Of a stretch of DNA of 64,000 nt, positions 1-8,468 are shown piece after piece; position 1 is the stretch's first letter; each line of letters opens with the position of its first letter. The stretch comes from JANWHQ01 sp963775275 (GTDB taxonomy: Bacteria; Pseudomonadota; Alphaproteobacteria; Caulobacterales; Caulobacteraceae). The stretch is taken from positions 4,030,001 to 4,094,000 of the forward strand of contig CAVZII010000005.1 of the NCBI GenBank assembly GCA_963775275.1. The letters run 5' to 3'. The position numbers and the translations under genes were made by a program. The notes under the pieces are model-generated. The model saw only the letters and a list, made by a program, of their open reading frames with translations. It was not told where the DNA came from and made no database searches.

Positions 1-339
1 GCCGGCGCCCTCGTTGTCCCGGTCGAGGCCCTCGAGCGGCTCGACGCCCTGATGCGCGCCGCGCCGCGCCGGTCCGGCGCAACCCTGCTGTCGGACCAGG
101 CGATCCAGGAGCTGGGCTGGACCCGCGCCGAACTCGGCGAAGTCATGCGCGGCCTGGGCTTCACGCGAGCCGGCAAGCCCGCAGCGGGCGAACCGGAGGC
201 CTGGAGGCCGCGCCGCATCCGCGCCGAGGCCAGGCCCAAAGCGCCGGCGGCCGCATCGCCGTTCGCCGCTCTGGCGGTCCTCAAGCCGCCGCCGCACCGG
301 CACAGGACGCGCAAGCCCCGCCGGCGGCAAAGGGCGTGA
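1..339 (+). CDS. C-terminal end of a helicase-like protein (5' truncated)
   Basis: The frame is open from the first base of the window and ends at a TGA at 337-339, so only about 112 C-terminal residues are present. There is no catalytic motif in this part. The tail becomes rich in Ala, Pro and Arg, as is common at the end of large alphaproteobacterial proteins. The stop overlaps the GTG start of the following S4-domain gene (GTGA), implying translational coupling. In related genomes a large DEAD/DEAH-type helicase sits directly before such an S4 gene, and the identification rests on that context. The reading frame itself is well supported; the product name is inference. Confidence 0.5.
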   Translation, partial: AGALVVPVEALERLDALMRAAPRRSGATLLSDQAIQELGWTRAELGEVMRGLGFTRAGKPAAGEPEAWRPRRIRAEARPKAPAAASPFAALAVLKPPPHRHRTRKPRRRQRA

Positions 340-623
340 GCGCGGACTCCTGTCGCGCCGACGTGTGGCTGTGGCGGGCCCGCTTCTTCAAGACCCGCAG
401 CCTCTCCGCGCGGTTCGTCGAGGCCGGACGCGTGCGCCTGTTCCGGCAGGGGGTCGAGACCCGGCTCGACAAGGCCAGCCGCGCCCTGAGGATCGGCGAC
501 GGCCTGGTGATGGCGTTGGGGGGGCGCGTGATCGCGATCAGGATCGAGGCGCTGGGCGAGCGGCGCGGCCCGCCGGCCGAGGCGAGGACGCTCTACGCCC
601 CCCTGGACGGCACGCCGGACTAG
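336..623 (+). CDS. S4-domain RNA-binding protein (Hsp15-like)
   Basis: A 95-residue basic protein whose first 60 residues match the S4 fold: the opening DVWLWRARFFKTRSLSARFV, then EAGRVRLF and a final hydrophobic strand GDGLVMALGGRVIAIRI. Small stand-alone S4 proteins of the HslR/Hsp15 type bind ribosomal RNA and help recycle stalled 50S subunits carrying nascent chains. Start is the GTG that overlaps the stop of the upstream gene; no ATG fits the conserved N terminus. The family is clear from the sequence; the specific ribosome-rescue role is inferred from the family. Confidence 0.85.
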   Translation: MSADSCRADVWLWRARFFKTRSLSARFVEAGRVRLFRQGVETRLDKASRALRIGDGLVMALGGRVIAIRIEALGERRGPPAEARTLYAPLDGTPD

Positions 624-676
624 GCCTTGCGCCGCTCTCGATGGGCGGACGTGGCGCACGGGGCGAAAGACTTGCG

Positions 677-1786
677 TCAAGGGGCGGGAGCGGCGACTTC
701 CGGGTCGTTGGGGCTCCAGACGTACCTGCCCCCTTCCGGTCCGACTAGGAGTGGCGCGGACCCGTCCGGCTCTTCGATGGCGCGCGAAATGTGAAGCCCC
801 GCGAGCACCTGCGCCTCGGGGCTCGCTCGGTAGCCGAGATCAACTGTACGCCCCAGACTCAGGCGGTGGACGCGAGCTGGCCTGCCTATCGAGAATGTCA
901 GGACTGTATCGTCGTCCAACCAGACGAGGCTGCCAATGTCCGAAGTCTGGGGACGCGGTCCGACGACGGACTCATCCAGGTCGCGCACGACCAATCCGTC
1001 TTCGGTGATCATGCCGATACGGCGACCATCGGGACTCTGCCGAACCTCGGCCAGCCTACCGGACATTATGTCCTTGAGCTGGATTGCGCTGCCCGTGCGG
1101 CACACGCTGCTCAGATCCGTTCCCAAGACCAGCGTCTCGCCGTTCCAGTAACTCTTGCGGTAAACCACCAGCCGGCAGTCAAAGTCTGCGTTCCACTTGA
1201 CGCCCTCGGCGATCGCCCATCGCATCGGCGGCGTTTGAACGATGGTTCGGCCCACAAGGTCCAGACCCATGAACAGGGCTCTGGCGCGTCCCCTGATTAC
1301 GTCCGTATCGAAGGCCGTGATCGGTGGATCCCCGCCTCGCATTATGATGCTCTGAATGGTGTTCGGATGGGCTGCGTTGCGCTTGTAGTCCGCGTCCGAC
1401 ATGGGCTCACGAACTCGGGTAAGCCGCCCAACACGCCCGACCGCATCAATCGTTGAGACGCCTCCCCTCGAATCCACGACCACGACGAAATCCCCCCTGG
1501 GCGCAAGTCCGATCGCGGTAATGGGCAGCATTATCGCGCCCAGCGCAGCGCTGATCGCATCGACGCGGGGATCGTGTACGTAGGGCGATGAGGGCCGAAT
1601 GTCCTGGGGCGAGACCGGGGCCCGGTCGTTGAGACCCGAGATGAAGTCCCTAAGCGCCTCGTCCTCTTGTATCGGCGGCTCCCGTGCGATGTCCGAGCTG
1701 GCCTTCATGGCTTGAGCGGATGAGGGCGTCAGGCCCTGCAGGGCGACCAGCGCCAACAACACGACAATCACGCGCTTCAGCCGCAT
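677..1786 (-). CDS. Exported beta-propeller-like protein of unknown function
   Basis: A 369-residue protein starting at an ATG that opens a Sec signal peptide (MRLKRVIVVLLALVALQGL, cleavage near SAQA). The open frame runs further upstream, but that stretch is the reverse of the neighbouring gene's leader. The mature part contains propeller-like blades: GDFVVVVDSRGGVSTID, then SPDGRRIGMITEDGLVVRDLD and VWLDDDTVLTF. No catalytic motif is visible. It is divergent from the CHAT/CHASE2 genes, with about 70 bp between the two starts, so the promoters face each other. A role as a periplasmic sensor or scaffold for that module is inference. Codon use is less GC-rich than in the housekeeping genes. 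Confidence 0.6.
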   Translation of the reverse strand: MRLKRVIVVLLALVALQGLTPSSAQAMKASSDIAREPPIQEDEALRDFISGLNDRAPVSPQDIRPSSPYVHDPRVDAISAALGAIMLPITAIGLAPRGDFVVVVDSRGGVSTIDAVGRVGRLTRVREPMSDADYKRNAAHPNTIQSIIMRGGDPPITAFDTDVIRGRARALFMGLDLVGRTIVQTPPMRWAIAEGVKWNADFDCRLVVYRKSYWNGETLVLGTDLSSVCRTGSAIQLKDIMSGRLAEVRQSPDGRRIGMITEDGLVVRDLDESVVGPRPQTSDIGSLVWLDDDTVLTFSIGRPARVHRLSLGRTVDLGYRASPEAQVLAGLHISRAIEEPDGSAPLLVGPEGGRYVWSPNDPEVAAPAP

Positions 1787-1856
1787 GAGAACGCTCCTGA
1801 CCGTCAAAAAGGTGGTTAAGTCAAAACGCGATCCGTTCCAATGGAGTGAGCCGGCC

Positions 1857-4803
1857 ATGAGCAAGTCGAGCGAGAGCAGGCCCATGCGCTGGTTCGACTT
1901 GGTGGCCACATGCCTTCTTACATGCTTGGTCTGGAGCGCGCCCGCACCGCCGGCCCGGTCCGCGACCACTCCCGGCCTAGCCGACCTCACCTATGATGCG
2001 CTCGACCTCATCGAGAGCGACGGGCAGGACCTGAGTCGAGAGAATGTGTTCAAGGTTGAGCAGCGCCTGTTCGGCGCCATCGAGTCCGCGCGCCGCTCAA
2101 ACCCTCACGCGCTCGACAACCTCGCCCTTGGTCCAAGGGCGTTTGCTTCCGACCGGCTTTACATCGTACTCGCGGAGTTGGCGCTGCTCGAAGGCGAACC
2201 GGCGACCGCCCTGCATTACCTGGACTTCTACGCCTCGCCCGGCGACTTCCCCGTTTCTGTCGCGGCCCACGTCGAAGCGACCAACCTGAAGACCGCAACC
2301 GTCGCGTTGAGCGGCCGGTTGGCGGAGGCGGAGCGGCTTGTTGCGGCCAACGGAGCAGCAAAGTCGCCCTGCGTCGGACAAGGAGGATGCGCGGCTGAGA
2401 CCGAGGACAACAATTGTCGATTCGAGTCCGGGAACCTTTCATTTTCGCCCCAATGGGGCGCTGTCTTGGCCGAGCGTGGTCCGAAGGGGGATTGTGCGGC
2501 CACCGCACTGCGCAACGCAGCCGCCGAGTTCCGCCGCGAATCCCGGGATGACCTGGCGGAGACGTTCCTGCGGACGGCGATCTTTGCGGCGGATCACGAA
2601 GACAGGGACCTGGACGCCGCTGAGAACACGCACATGCGCGCTTCGCTCGAGCTGCTCGAGAATTCTCACAGCGCAGCATCGCGCGCCAGAGGCCGTCACC
2701 ATGCTCGACCAGATGCGCCGCTTCGCCGCCCAACACCGCATCGCCCACGACTCCTTGGCTGGGATCACCTTGACGATCGGGCGTCAGGATATCGGCGAGA
2801 TGGATGGCACGCAGGTTCCGCCGCCACAGCTGCTCATGACGATGGCCAAGGGTGACCTTTCGCAGAGCCTGGCCCTCTATGGAGGATCGCCGCCTTCACT
2901 AATCCCGCACGCTACGCGCCGGCAGATCTCAACTGATCTGCAGACCATCTCCCGCGCCTATCTGGACATGAACGACGTCAGCAGCGCCCTCAAATACAAT
3001 ACCGAAGCACTGTTTTATGCGCAGAATGAGAGTTCGCCGGACTGGCCGTTGCGGATGGACTTTGGCCCTCAGGGGCCGGATTGCCCGCCGGGGCGGCCGG
3101 ATTACAACTCGGCCTGCCGAAAGTGGCTCGAAAGTTCTGTCCGGGTCTCGACGGACCTCCTGGCCGCCAGCCAGATCGCGGACTACGCTCTGATCCAGGA
3201 GAAACAAGGTCACGACGCCGCCGCGCTGCAGGCGGATGGATACGCGCAGGTCGTCCTGACGAATTGGTTCCGTCAAAACTGGGCGGCGCCGGAGGCCATC
3301 AACGCCGTCTTGCTGGAGTGGCGTGACCTCAACCTCAAACGGCTGGCCATGCTGTCGCGGATCAATCATCGCGGCGGGCCGCGGGCCGCGGAGGCTCTCA
3401 GCCAAGCCTTCGAGGTGATCCAGCTCCTCCAGTACAACGAAGCTGAGGCGGCGCTCAAAGGCTCCATCGCGGCGAACGCCATCTCCGATCTGAAAGACCG
3501 CGCCGTGGTGCAGAAGCGCGCGGAGCTTGCCGAACAGCGCCGACAGGCCAGAGCGACCCGGCCCAGCAGAGTCCCCGCTCTGGACGAGCAGATCGCCGCC
3601 CTTAAATCCGGCCTGCCGATGTCGCTGGCCGAGATCGAACGCAAGACCCAGTTCTCGCCCGTGTCGCTCCGAGAGGCGCGGCCGCTGATCGGAGCGAATG
3701 AGGCGTTGGTCATGATTGCATCGAGCCCCAGCGAGACCCAGGTCTTCGTTCTGACCCCCCAAGCCGTCCAGTGGTGGACGGTCCCGCACGGAGACGACTG
3801 GCTGCAGGCCAACATCGATCGCCTGCTCCCATATCTTAGGTCCGGCGGCGCCGCGCACGAGACGTTCGATCGGACGGCGGCTTGGGCGGTCTACCAGGCG
3901 CTGCTGGCGCCCGCCGAGCCGTTGCTGGACCAGCGCCTAATCCTGGCGTCCGTGTCCGGGCCGCTTTCTCAACTGCCGTTAGGGGTCCTGAGGACCCGCG
4001 CGGCGGCCGGGTCTGGTTCGTCGGTGGTTGAGGATGACGGCTGGTTCGTCCAGTCGCACGCCACGCTCACGCTTCCGTCCGTTGCGAGCCTGCAGGCTCT
4101 GCGCGGCGACGGTGCGCCGGCGCGGAGGGACACGCTGATCGCCTTTGGGGATCCCGTGATCAATGCCTCGGAAGCTGCCCGACTGGCGACCGACGGGCCC
4201 AGGTTGACGCCTTTGCGGTATGCAGGCGACGAGATCCAGAGCTTGGCGGTGGCCGCGGCGGCGTGGGGCGGCCAGGTGAAGAAGTTCGTCGGCGTGTCGG
4301 CTACCAAGGACGCGGTGCTAAAGACGGACCTGAGCAGCGTGCAAATCCTCGAGTTCGCCACCCACGCCATCTCGCCGGGCGACAGCGCCAGCGAACCCGA
4401 AGCTTCCCTGCTGTTGTCGCCGCCTCCGAACGGCCTGAAACAACTGACTGACGTCTTCCTGTCCGGGTCAGAAGTGGCGAACCTCCGGGTCGGGGCGGAC
4501 CTCGTCGTGCTGTCCGCATGCGAGAGCGCCAACGGCAATGACGCGGAGCAACAATCGCTCTCGGGACTAGCCCTATCCTTCATCCTGGCAGGATCGAGGG
4601 GCGTGCTCGCTACCCGATGGGCAGTGAACGACGTCGCGGCCATGCGGCTGGTCGCCGGCGCGCTCGGCGAACCTCTGACGACATCTCCGGCAGCGGCCGC
4701 GCTGTCATTGCAGGCGCAGATTAAAGCGCTGATCCGACGGAACTCCGGCGCCGCCGCGGCAGATCCTCGCTTCTGGGGCCCCTTCATCGTGTTCGGAGGC
4801 TAA
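1857..4803 (+). CDS. Secreted CHAT-domain (caspase-like) protein, interrupted by an apparent frameshift
   Basis: Reconstructed as about 981 residues. Start is the ATG at 1857, preceded by GGAG at 1843-1846 and opening a signal peptide (RWFDLVATCLLTCLVW). The reading frame shifts by one extra base somewhere in 2660-2690: before it the frame reads RASLELLENS, after it APEAVTMLDQMRRF. Helical, TPR-like repeats fill the middle. The C-terminal 300 residues are a CHAT domain with the expected dyad: His in ILEFATHAI (codon 4363) and Cys in LVVLSACES (codon 4519). CHAT domains are clan CD peptidases related to separase and caspase. An 18-bp gap leads to the CHASE2 gene. Both catalytic residues are intact, which argues for a recent break or a sequence error. 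Confidence 0.75.
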
Positions 4804-4820
4804 TCGGTGAGCCACGTGCG

Positions 4821-6287
4821 ATGACCAAAGCTCGGCCAGAACTTGGACATGTGATCATGGAATCCGCGATCGAGGCGATCGTCGGACTACTGATCGCAGT
4901 GATAATATCGACGGCTACCTTCAGTTCCGGAATCCGCCAAATAGGGACGGATCTATCTCAGCGTCTGTTGCTGTGGCTCGACAGCCCGGGGGGCGCGCTG
5001 GGACCTGCGACAGCAACAAGGGCGTCCAGGCCGTCTTCGGCGACATGGGTGTTCCTCGATCTGGGCGGGGCGTTCTGCCGACCGGACGGGCGCAAAGCAC
5101 GGTGTCCGCCGGACACGCGCCGCACCGACCGCTCCGCTCTGAGCCAGATCTTGGTCAAGGTCCGCCAGGCGCATCCTCGTCTGGTCGTGCTCGACGTGGA
5201 AACCGACGCGGGGCCCGACACGACAGCGGGCGACCAGAAACTGTTGGCCGAGCTGTCCAGGCCCGGCCCCCCGGTACTGCTGGCCTGGCTGCCCAACGGA
5301 TACCCCCGAGATAGCGGACGCACAGCGTTGACTCCGAGGGACCAGGCGCTGCTGTTCGCCCCCGACAACCAAAACGCCCCGGCCTACGGCCGGTATTTCC
5401 CGGCGATGAAGCGGATGAACGGGCCCGCGGCCAGGCAGCTGGAGCCCGACTATGACGTGGTCTCGCGGGACGGAGCGCGCCGGACTCCGGCGATAGCTTA
5501 CGCCGCAGCGATGGTCATTCGTTCGCCATCGCAGCGGCCCTGGGACATGCTTGACCGGTTCCCAGCCGATCCCAACAGCCGCGCCTGCCCGCCGCAACCG
5601 CGGGTCGACTGCTGGGCCTTCAGGCACACTGAGCGGGTGTTCTCCTTTCCTGTTGTCCGCGCGGACGGTCCTCGTCGGCTTTCCCTGGCCGACAGAACGC
5701 CGGCGTTCCTGCCCCTGGCTCCCGACGTTGGCGACGAGTTGCCGCCGCAGTTGAATGACGCTGTGGTGGTGATCGGCGACAGCCGACCAGATGCCGGAGA
5801 CACCACCTGGAGCGCCATCGGCAACATCACCGGCGCCGAGCTGATCCTCAACGACATCAGACAGTACCTGGAGGCTCCGCCTGTCCCTGAGGCGAGCATT
5901 GGCAGCCGTCTGCTCGCCGAATGGCCATTTCTCATGGCCGGGGCGATCGCGATCTTCCTCGCCCAGGCGAGCGTCGATCTACGGTGGCCGAGCCCCGGGG
6001 CGAAATCGGCAGCCAGTCAGGTCGGTTCAGCCTCGATGGCGCTAGCCCTAAGGACGGTCGGCAAGCTGGCGCTGACCATGGTGGCGTCGGCTACGCTGTT
6101 CGCCGTCCTTCTCAAGGTGATCCCGCCGCGGCCCGGCGAACCGCCGGACCTGTTCACGCCGTTTCTCGCCATTTTGCTCGAAAGGACGTTTGAATTGATG
6201 CACCATTCGAGCCTGTTCCTGCAGGCCTCGCTTCACTCGCTGTTCTTCGGCCGCGGGCGCGCAAACGGCGCGGGAAAGGAAGGCTGA
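4821..6287 (+). CDS. Membrane protein with extracytoplasmic CHASE2 sensor domain
   Basis: 488 residues. An N-terminal membrane helix (about residues 14-34, AIVGLLIAVIISTATF) is followed by a roughly 320-residue periplasmic region. This ends in the CHASE2-type signature VVVIGDSRPDAGDTTW and GAELILNDIRQYL. Three hydrophobic segments follow (starting near FLMAGAIAIFLA, LALTMVASATLFAVLL and FTPFLAILLERT), the usual CHASE2 arrangement. Unlike typical CHASE2 proteins, no cyclase, histidine kinase or Ser/Thr kinase follows: the protein stops after the membrane helices. It lies between the CHAT gene and an unknown gene, with an 18-bp gap before and a 2-bp gap after, so it is almost certainly in an operon with them. 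Signal output through the CHAT partner is inference. Confidence 0.75.
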   Translation: MTKARPELGHVIMESAIEAIVGLLIAVIISTATFSSGIRQIGTDLSQRLLLWLDSPGGALGPATATRASRPSSATWVFLDLGGAFCRPDGRKARCPPDTRRTDRSALSQILVKVRQAHPRLVVLDVETDAGPDTTAGDQKLLAELSRPGPPVLLAWLPNGYPRDSGRTALTPRDQALLFAPDNQNAPAYGRYFPAMKRMNGPAARQLEPDYDVVSRDGARRTPAIAYAAAMVIRSPSQRPWDMLDRFPADPNSRACPPQPRVDCWAFRHTERVFSFPVVRADGPRRLSLADRTPAFLPLAPDVGDELPPQLNDAVVVIGDSRPDAGDTTWSAIGNITGAELILNDIRQYLEAPPVPEASIGSRLLAEWPFLMAGAIAIFLAQASVDLRWPSPGAKSAASQVGSASMALALRTVGKLALTMVASATLFAVLLKVIPPRPGEPPDLFTPFLAILLERTFELMHHSSLFLQASLHSLFFGRGRANGAGKEG

Positions 6288-6289
6288 CG

Positions 6290-7180
6290 ATGCTCTCGGT
6301 CATCATCATGGCCGGCGCTATCCAGCTGACGGACGGGGAGCCCGGTTCAAGCCTCCTGTGCGCTTCTCACGCGCAGAGCGGGGAAGTCGAGGCCATGTCC
6401 CCGCTGAACAATCGCGAGGATTCCCCCATTGCGCGCCGACCCTACACTCGGCGCGGCGGACAGAACCTGCCTGTCGCGAGCGGCGCCCCGCTGTGTAAGG
6501 ACGATCTGCTGGTCAATCCGGCCGGCTCCAATGACATGGTCACGGCAACGCTCCGGGGCGGCCGACACGTCCCTGTTCCTCCGGGGTCGTCATTTTCAGT
6601 GCCGGCTCCGTCTCCTTGGGCGGCTGCCGCCGAGCTGATTGCGAGATTCGACGACAGTTTCCAGCGGCCCGATGTTGAATCGGACTCTGGCACACGCGGT
6701 CCTGGGGGGTGGCGATCGGTGTTTCCCCTCCCCGCACAGATCGACGCCGTTCCTGCGTGGGGACCGCTTAGGTTGGTCTGGGCCGAGGGCGTCGGCGGGC
6801 GCGTCACCGTAGATGCGGCTGGAGTCTCCACGACCCTGGACTCAGTCAGCGGCGCGGCCATCGACCTAGGTCGTCTTTGTCCGGTGGCCTGCACATTGAG
6901 CATTTCGACAAGTGACGGCGCCATCGACGCCACCGCAGCTGTGCACGTGATCAGCGAAGAGAGCGCGCCGCACCCGTCATGGCTGGAGCGGTTGAATCAC
7001 AGGGCCGAAGACTTTGCCGTCGAAGGCGCATGGCTCGTCAAGGCGCAGAATGATCCGAGATGGCGACTACAAGGCGCTTCGCTAATCGCGTACGCCGCCT
7101 GCGCCTATCCGGGCGCCCGGCCAGCCGTGCGCGCGCTCTACCGGGTGCGGCGTTTGCCTGAACTCTGTGTCGGTCAATAG
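6290..7180 (+). CDS. Hypothetical third member of the CHAT/CHASE2 operon
   Basis: 296 residues, ATG two bases after the CHASE2 stop. I do not recognise a family. The N terminus is weakly hydrophobic (MLSVIIMAGAIQL) and is not a convincing signal peptide. Residues 60-105 (PLCKDDLLVNPAG and then VPVPPGSSFSVPAP) faintly resemble the sandwich fold of FecR-type proteins. The centre reads as beta strands (RVTVDAAGVSTTL, CTLSISTSDGAI), and the C terminus is helical (DPRWRLQGASLIAYAAC). Four cysteines are spread over the chain. Tight spacing implies co-translation with the CHASE2 protein, so a partner or anti-sigma-like regulatory role is possible but unproven. Confidence 0.55.
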   Translation: MLSVIIMAGAIQLTDGEPGSSLLCASHAQSGEVEAMSPLNNREDSPIARRPYTRRGGQNLPVASGAPLCKDDLLVNPAGSNDMVTATLRGGRHVPVPPGSSFSVPAPSPWAAAAELIARFDDSFQRPDVESDSGTRGPGGWRSVFPLPAQIDAVPAWGPLRLVWAEGVGGRVTVDAAGVSTTLDSVSGAAIDLGRLCPVACTLSISTSDGAIDATAAVHVISEESAPHPSWLERLNHRAEDFAVEGAWLVKAQNDPRWRLQGASLIAYAACAYPGARPAVRALYRVRRLPELCVGQ

Positions 7181-7507
7181 GCCCGCGACGGAACGGGGCG
7201 ACCACTGCAATCACCCAGTCGGGACGAAGCCTCAATCGTCATTACCATGCGGCGGGACGGGCGGCGGCAAGGAAGCTGGCGGTCAGGGTAGGTGGGGAGA
7301 AACGTGCGCAGCCCCAAGCCCTGTGCAAAGGTCCGACACTGAACCTTCCGCAGGTTCGGATCCTTCTGAAGGCCAACCTCCCGGACGCTGGCGGTGGCAC
7401 CAACCTTCGACGGCGAGACGCAAGCCGAGTTGATGGTGATGGCGTGATCGACTCAGTCAGCCTCAAACTAAAGCGTCCATGCCCCGCACTTTGAATGGCA
7501 TGGGCAC
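7181..7507. other. Intergenic region with no recognised gene
   Basis: 327 bp between the convergent hypothetical gene and flaF. Frames open across it have no coding character and are low-complexity products of GC-rich DNA. It contains a small dyad near 7341-7357 and the putative terminator at 7477-7503. No promoter or RNA gene was recognised. Confidence 0.5.
7477..7503 (-). terminator. Possible terminator hairpin after flaF
   Basis: Seven-base arms CCATGCC (7477-7483) and GGCATGG (7497-7503) lie just past the flaF stop. In the flaF direction the stem is followed by a short, interrupted T-rich stretch. The stem is short and the U-tract is poor, so this is only a candidate. Confidence 0.3.
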
Positions 7508-7870
7508 CTAAGCGGCCTCGGCCCGACCCGACAGACCCTGCATGATGATCTTGTTCACCTCGATCAGGGGCTCGATCTCTTCGGTGCGGCGCATCACCGC
7601 GCTGGTGTGGCGGTTGACCCAGAGACTGAGTGAGATGATCTGGGCGCGGACCTCGATGGGCAGGGTGTTGGCCGGCGTGGCGCAATCGCCGGCCAGGGCC
7701 GACCAGACCCGCCGGTTCCAGTCCAGGGCGTCGATCCGGGTCTGGATGTCGTCGACGTTGGCCTCCGCGGCCACGATCAGCGCCCGGGTCACCTGGCCGA
7801 ACAGACGGTACTCCGCCTCGCGCGGATTCTCAGCCTGCGCTGCGGCCTTCTGATACGCCTGGAGCGACAT
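7508..7870 (-). CDS. flaF: Flagellar biosynthesis regulator FlaF
   Basis: 120 residues, full length for the family, opening MSLQAYQKAAAQAENPREAE and containing the conserved EYRLFGQVTRAL and NRRVWSALAGDC. In Caulobacter FlaF is needed for flagellin synthesis and secretion and opposes FlbT, which destabilises flagellin mRNA. Here its start lies inside flbT: the genes overlap by 41 bp in different frames, which suggests tight coupling of the two antagonists. Both are transcribed away from the FlbA-like gene. Confidence 0.93.
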   Translation of the reverse strand: MSLQAYQKAAAQAENPREAEYRLFGQVTRALIVAAEANVDDIQTRIDALDWNRRVWSALAGDCATPANTLPIEVRAQIISLSLWVNRHTSAVMRRTEEIEPLIEVNKIIMQGLSGRAEAA

Positions 7871-8255
7871 TCCCCAACCTCTCGTCTTCGTACTCGATCA
7901 GCCGCCGGCACAGCATCAGAGCCTTGTAATATTCATGGGCCATGGTGTGCCTGGAGATGTTCACGCAATCCGCCAGGATCTGCGGATTGCGGATCACGCC
8001 CATGAACTCGGTAAGCCGCCGCACGAACTCGTCATAGTAACGTCCCGCGCCGGCCTCATCGAGGTACATCATCATCACGGGGAAGTAGATCCGGCGAGCC
8101 GGCGTGATGGCTTCCTCGGGCTGCATGATGTCCTTCTCGCGAAGGACCGAGGCCTTGTTCTGCAGAAGCAGGACGCCCCGCCGATCTCCGTTCTGGACGA
8201 CCGCCCCATTGAGCACGAACTTCTCGCCAGGTTTCAGCGACAGTTTCAGAGGCAC
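7830..8255 (-). CDS. flbT: Flagellin mRNA-binding post-transcriptional regulator FlbT
   Basis: 141 residues from a GTG start at 8255, giving PLKLSLKPGEKFVLNGAVVQ right after the initiator, the expected FlbT N terminus. A longer reading from the TTG at 8270 would add five residues, but GGGAG at 8264-8268, placed eight bases before the GTG, fixes the shorter start. The body has NKASVLREKDIMQPEEA and RRLIEYEDERLG, both family hallmarks. FlbT binds the 5' leader of flagellin mRNA and promotes its decay when the hook is incomplete. No flagellin gene is in this window, so the target is elsewhere. Confidence 0.93.
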   Translation of the reverse strand: MPLKLSLKPGEKFVLNGAVVQNGDRRGVLLLQNKASVLREKDIMQPEEAITPARRIYFPVMMMYLDEAGAGRYYDEFVRRLTEFMGVIRNPQILADCVNISRHTMAHEYYKALMLCRRLIEYEDERLGNVAPGVSEGRSAG

Positions 8256-8362
8256 GTGAAACGCTCCCAAAGGCCGGCGGCCGGCCGTTGGCGCATTTTC
8301 GCGCCCGAATTCGCCGCCTGCGCAACTCTAGCAGGCGACGTTTGGAGGCTAGGTCAAGCAAG

Positions 8363-8377
8363 TTAACGGCGCCTTGA
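8363..8377. promoter_or_regulatory. CtrA-like box between flbT and the FlbA-like gene
   Basis: TTAA at 8363-8366, seven bases, then TTGA at 8374-8377: one mismatch from the TTAA-N7-TTAA site bound by the cell-cycle regulator CtrA, which controls flagellar genes in Caulobacter. It lies in the divergent 213-bp gap between two flagellar genes. The motif is short, so chance occurrence cannot be excluded. Confidence 0.35.
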
Positions 8378-8468
8378 TTCTGCGGGGGCGCCCGCCGGAC
8401 CTCCGGACTTAGGACTCCATTAAGCATGTTCGCGCGATCCAGGGCCTCCCGTCCCGAGCGTTTCGCCC

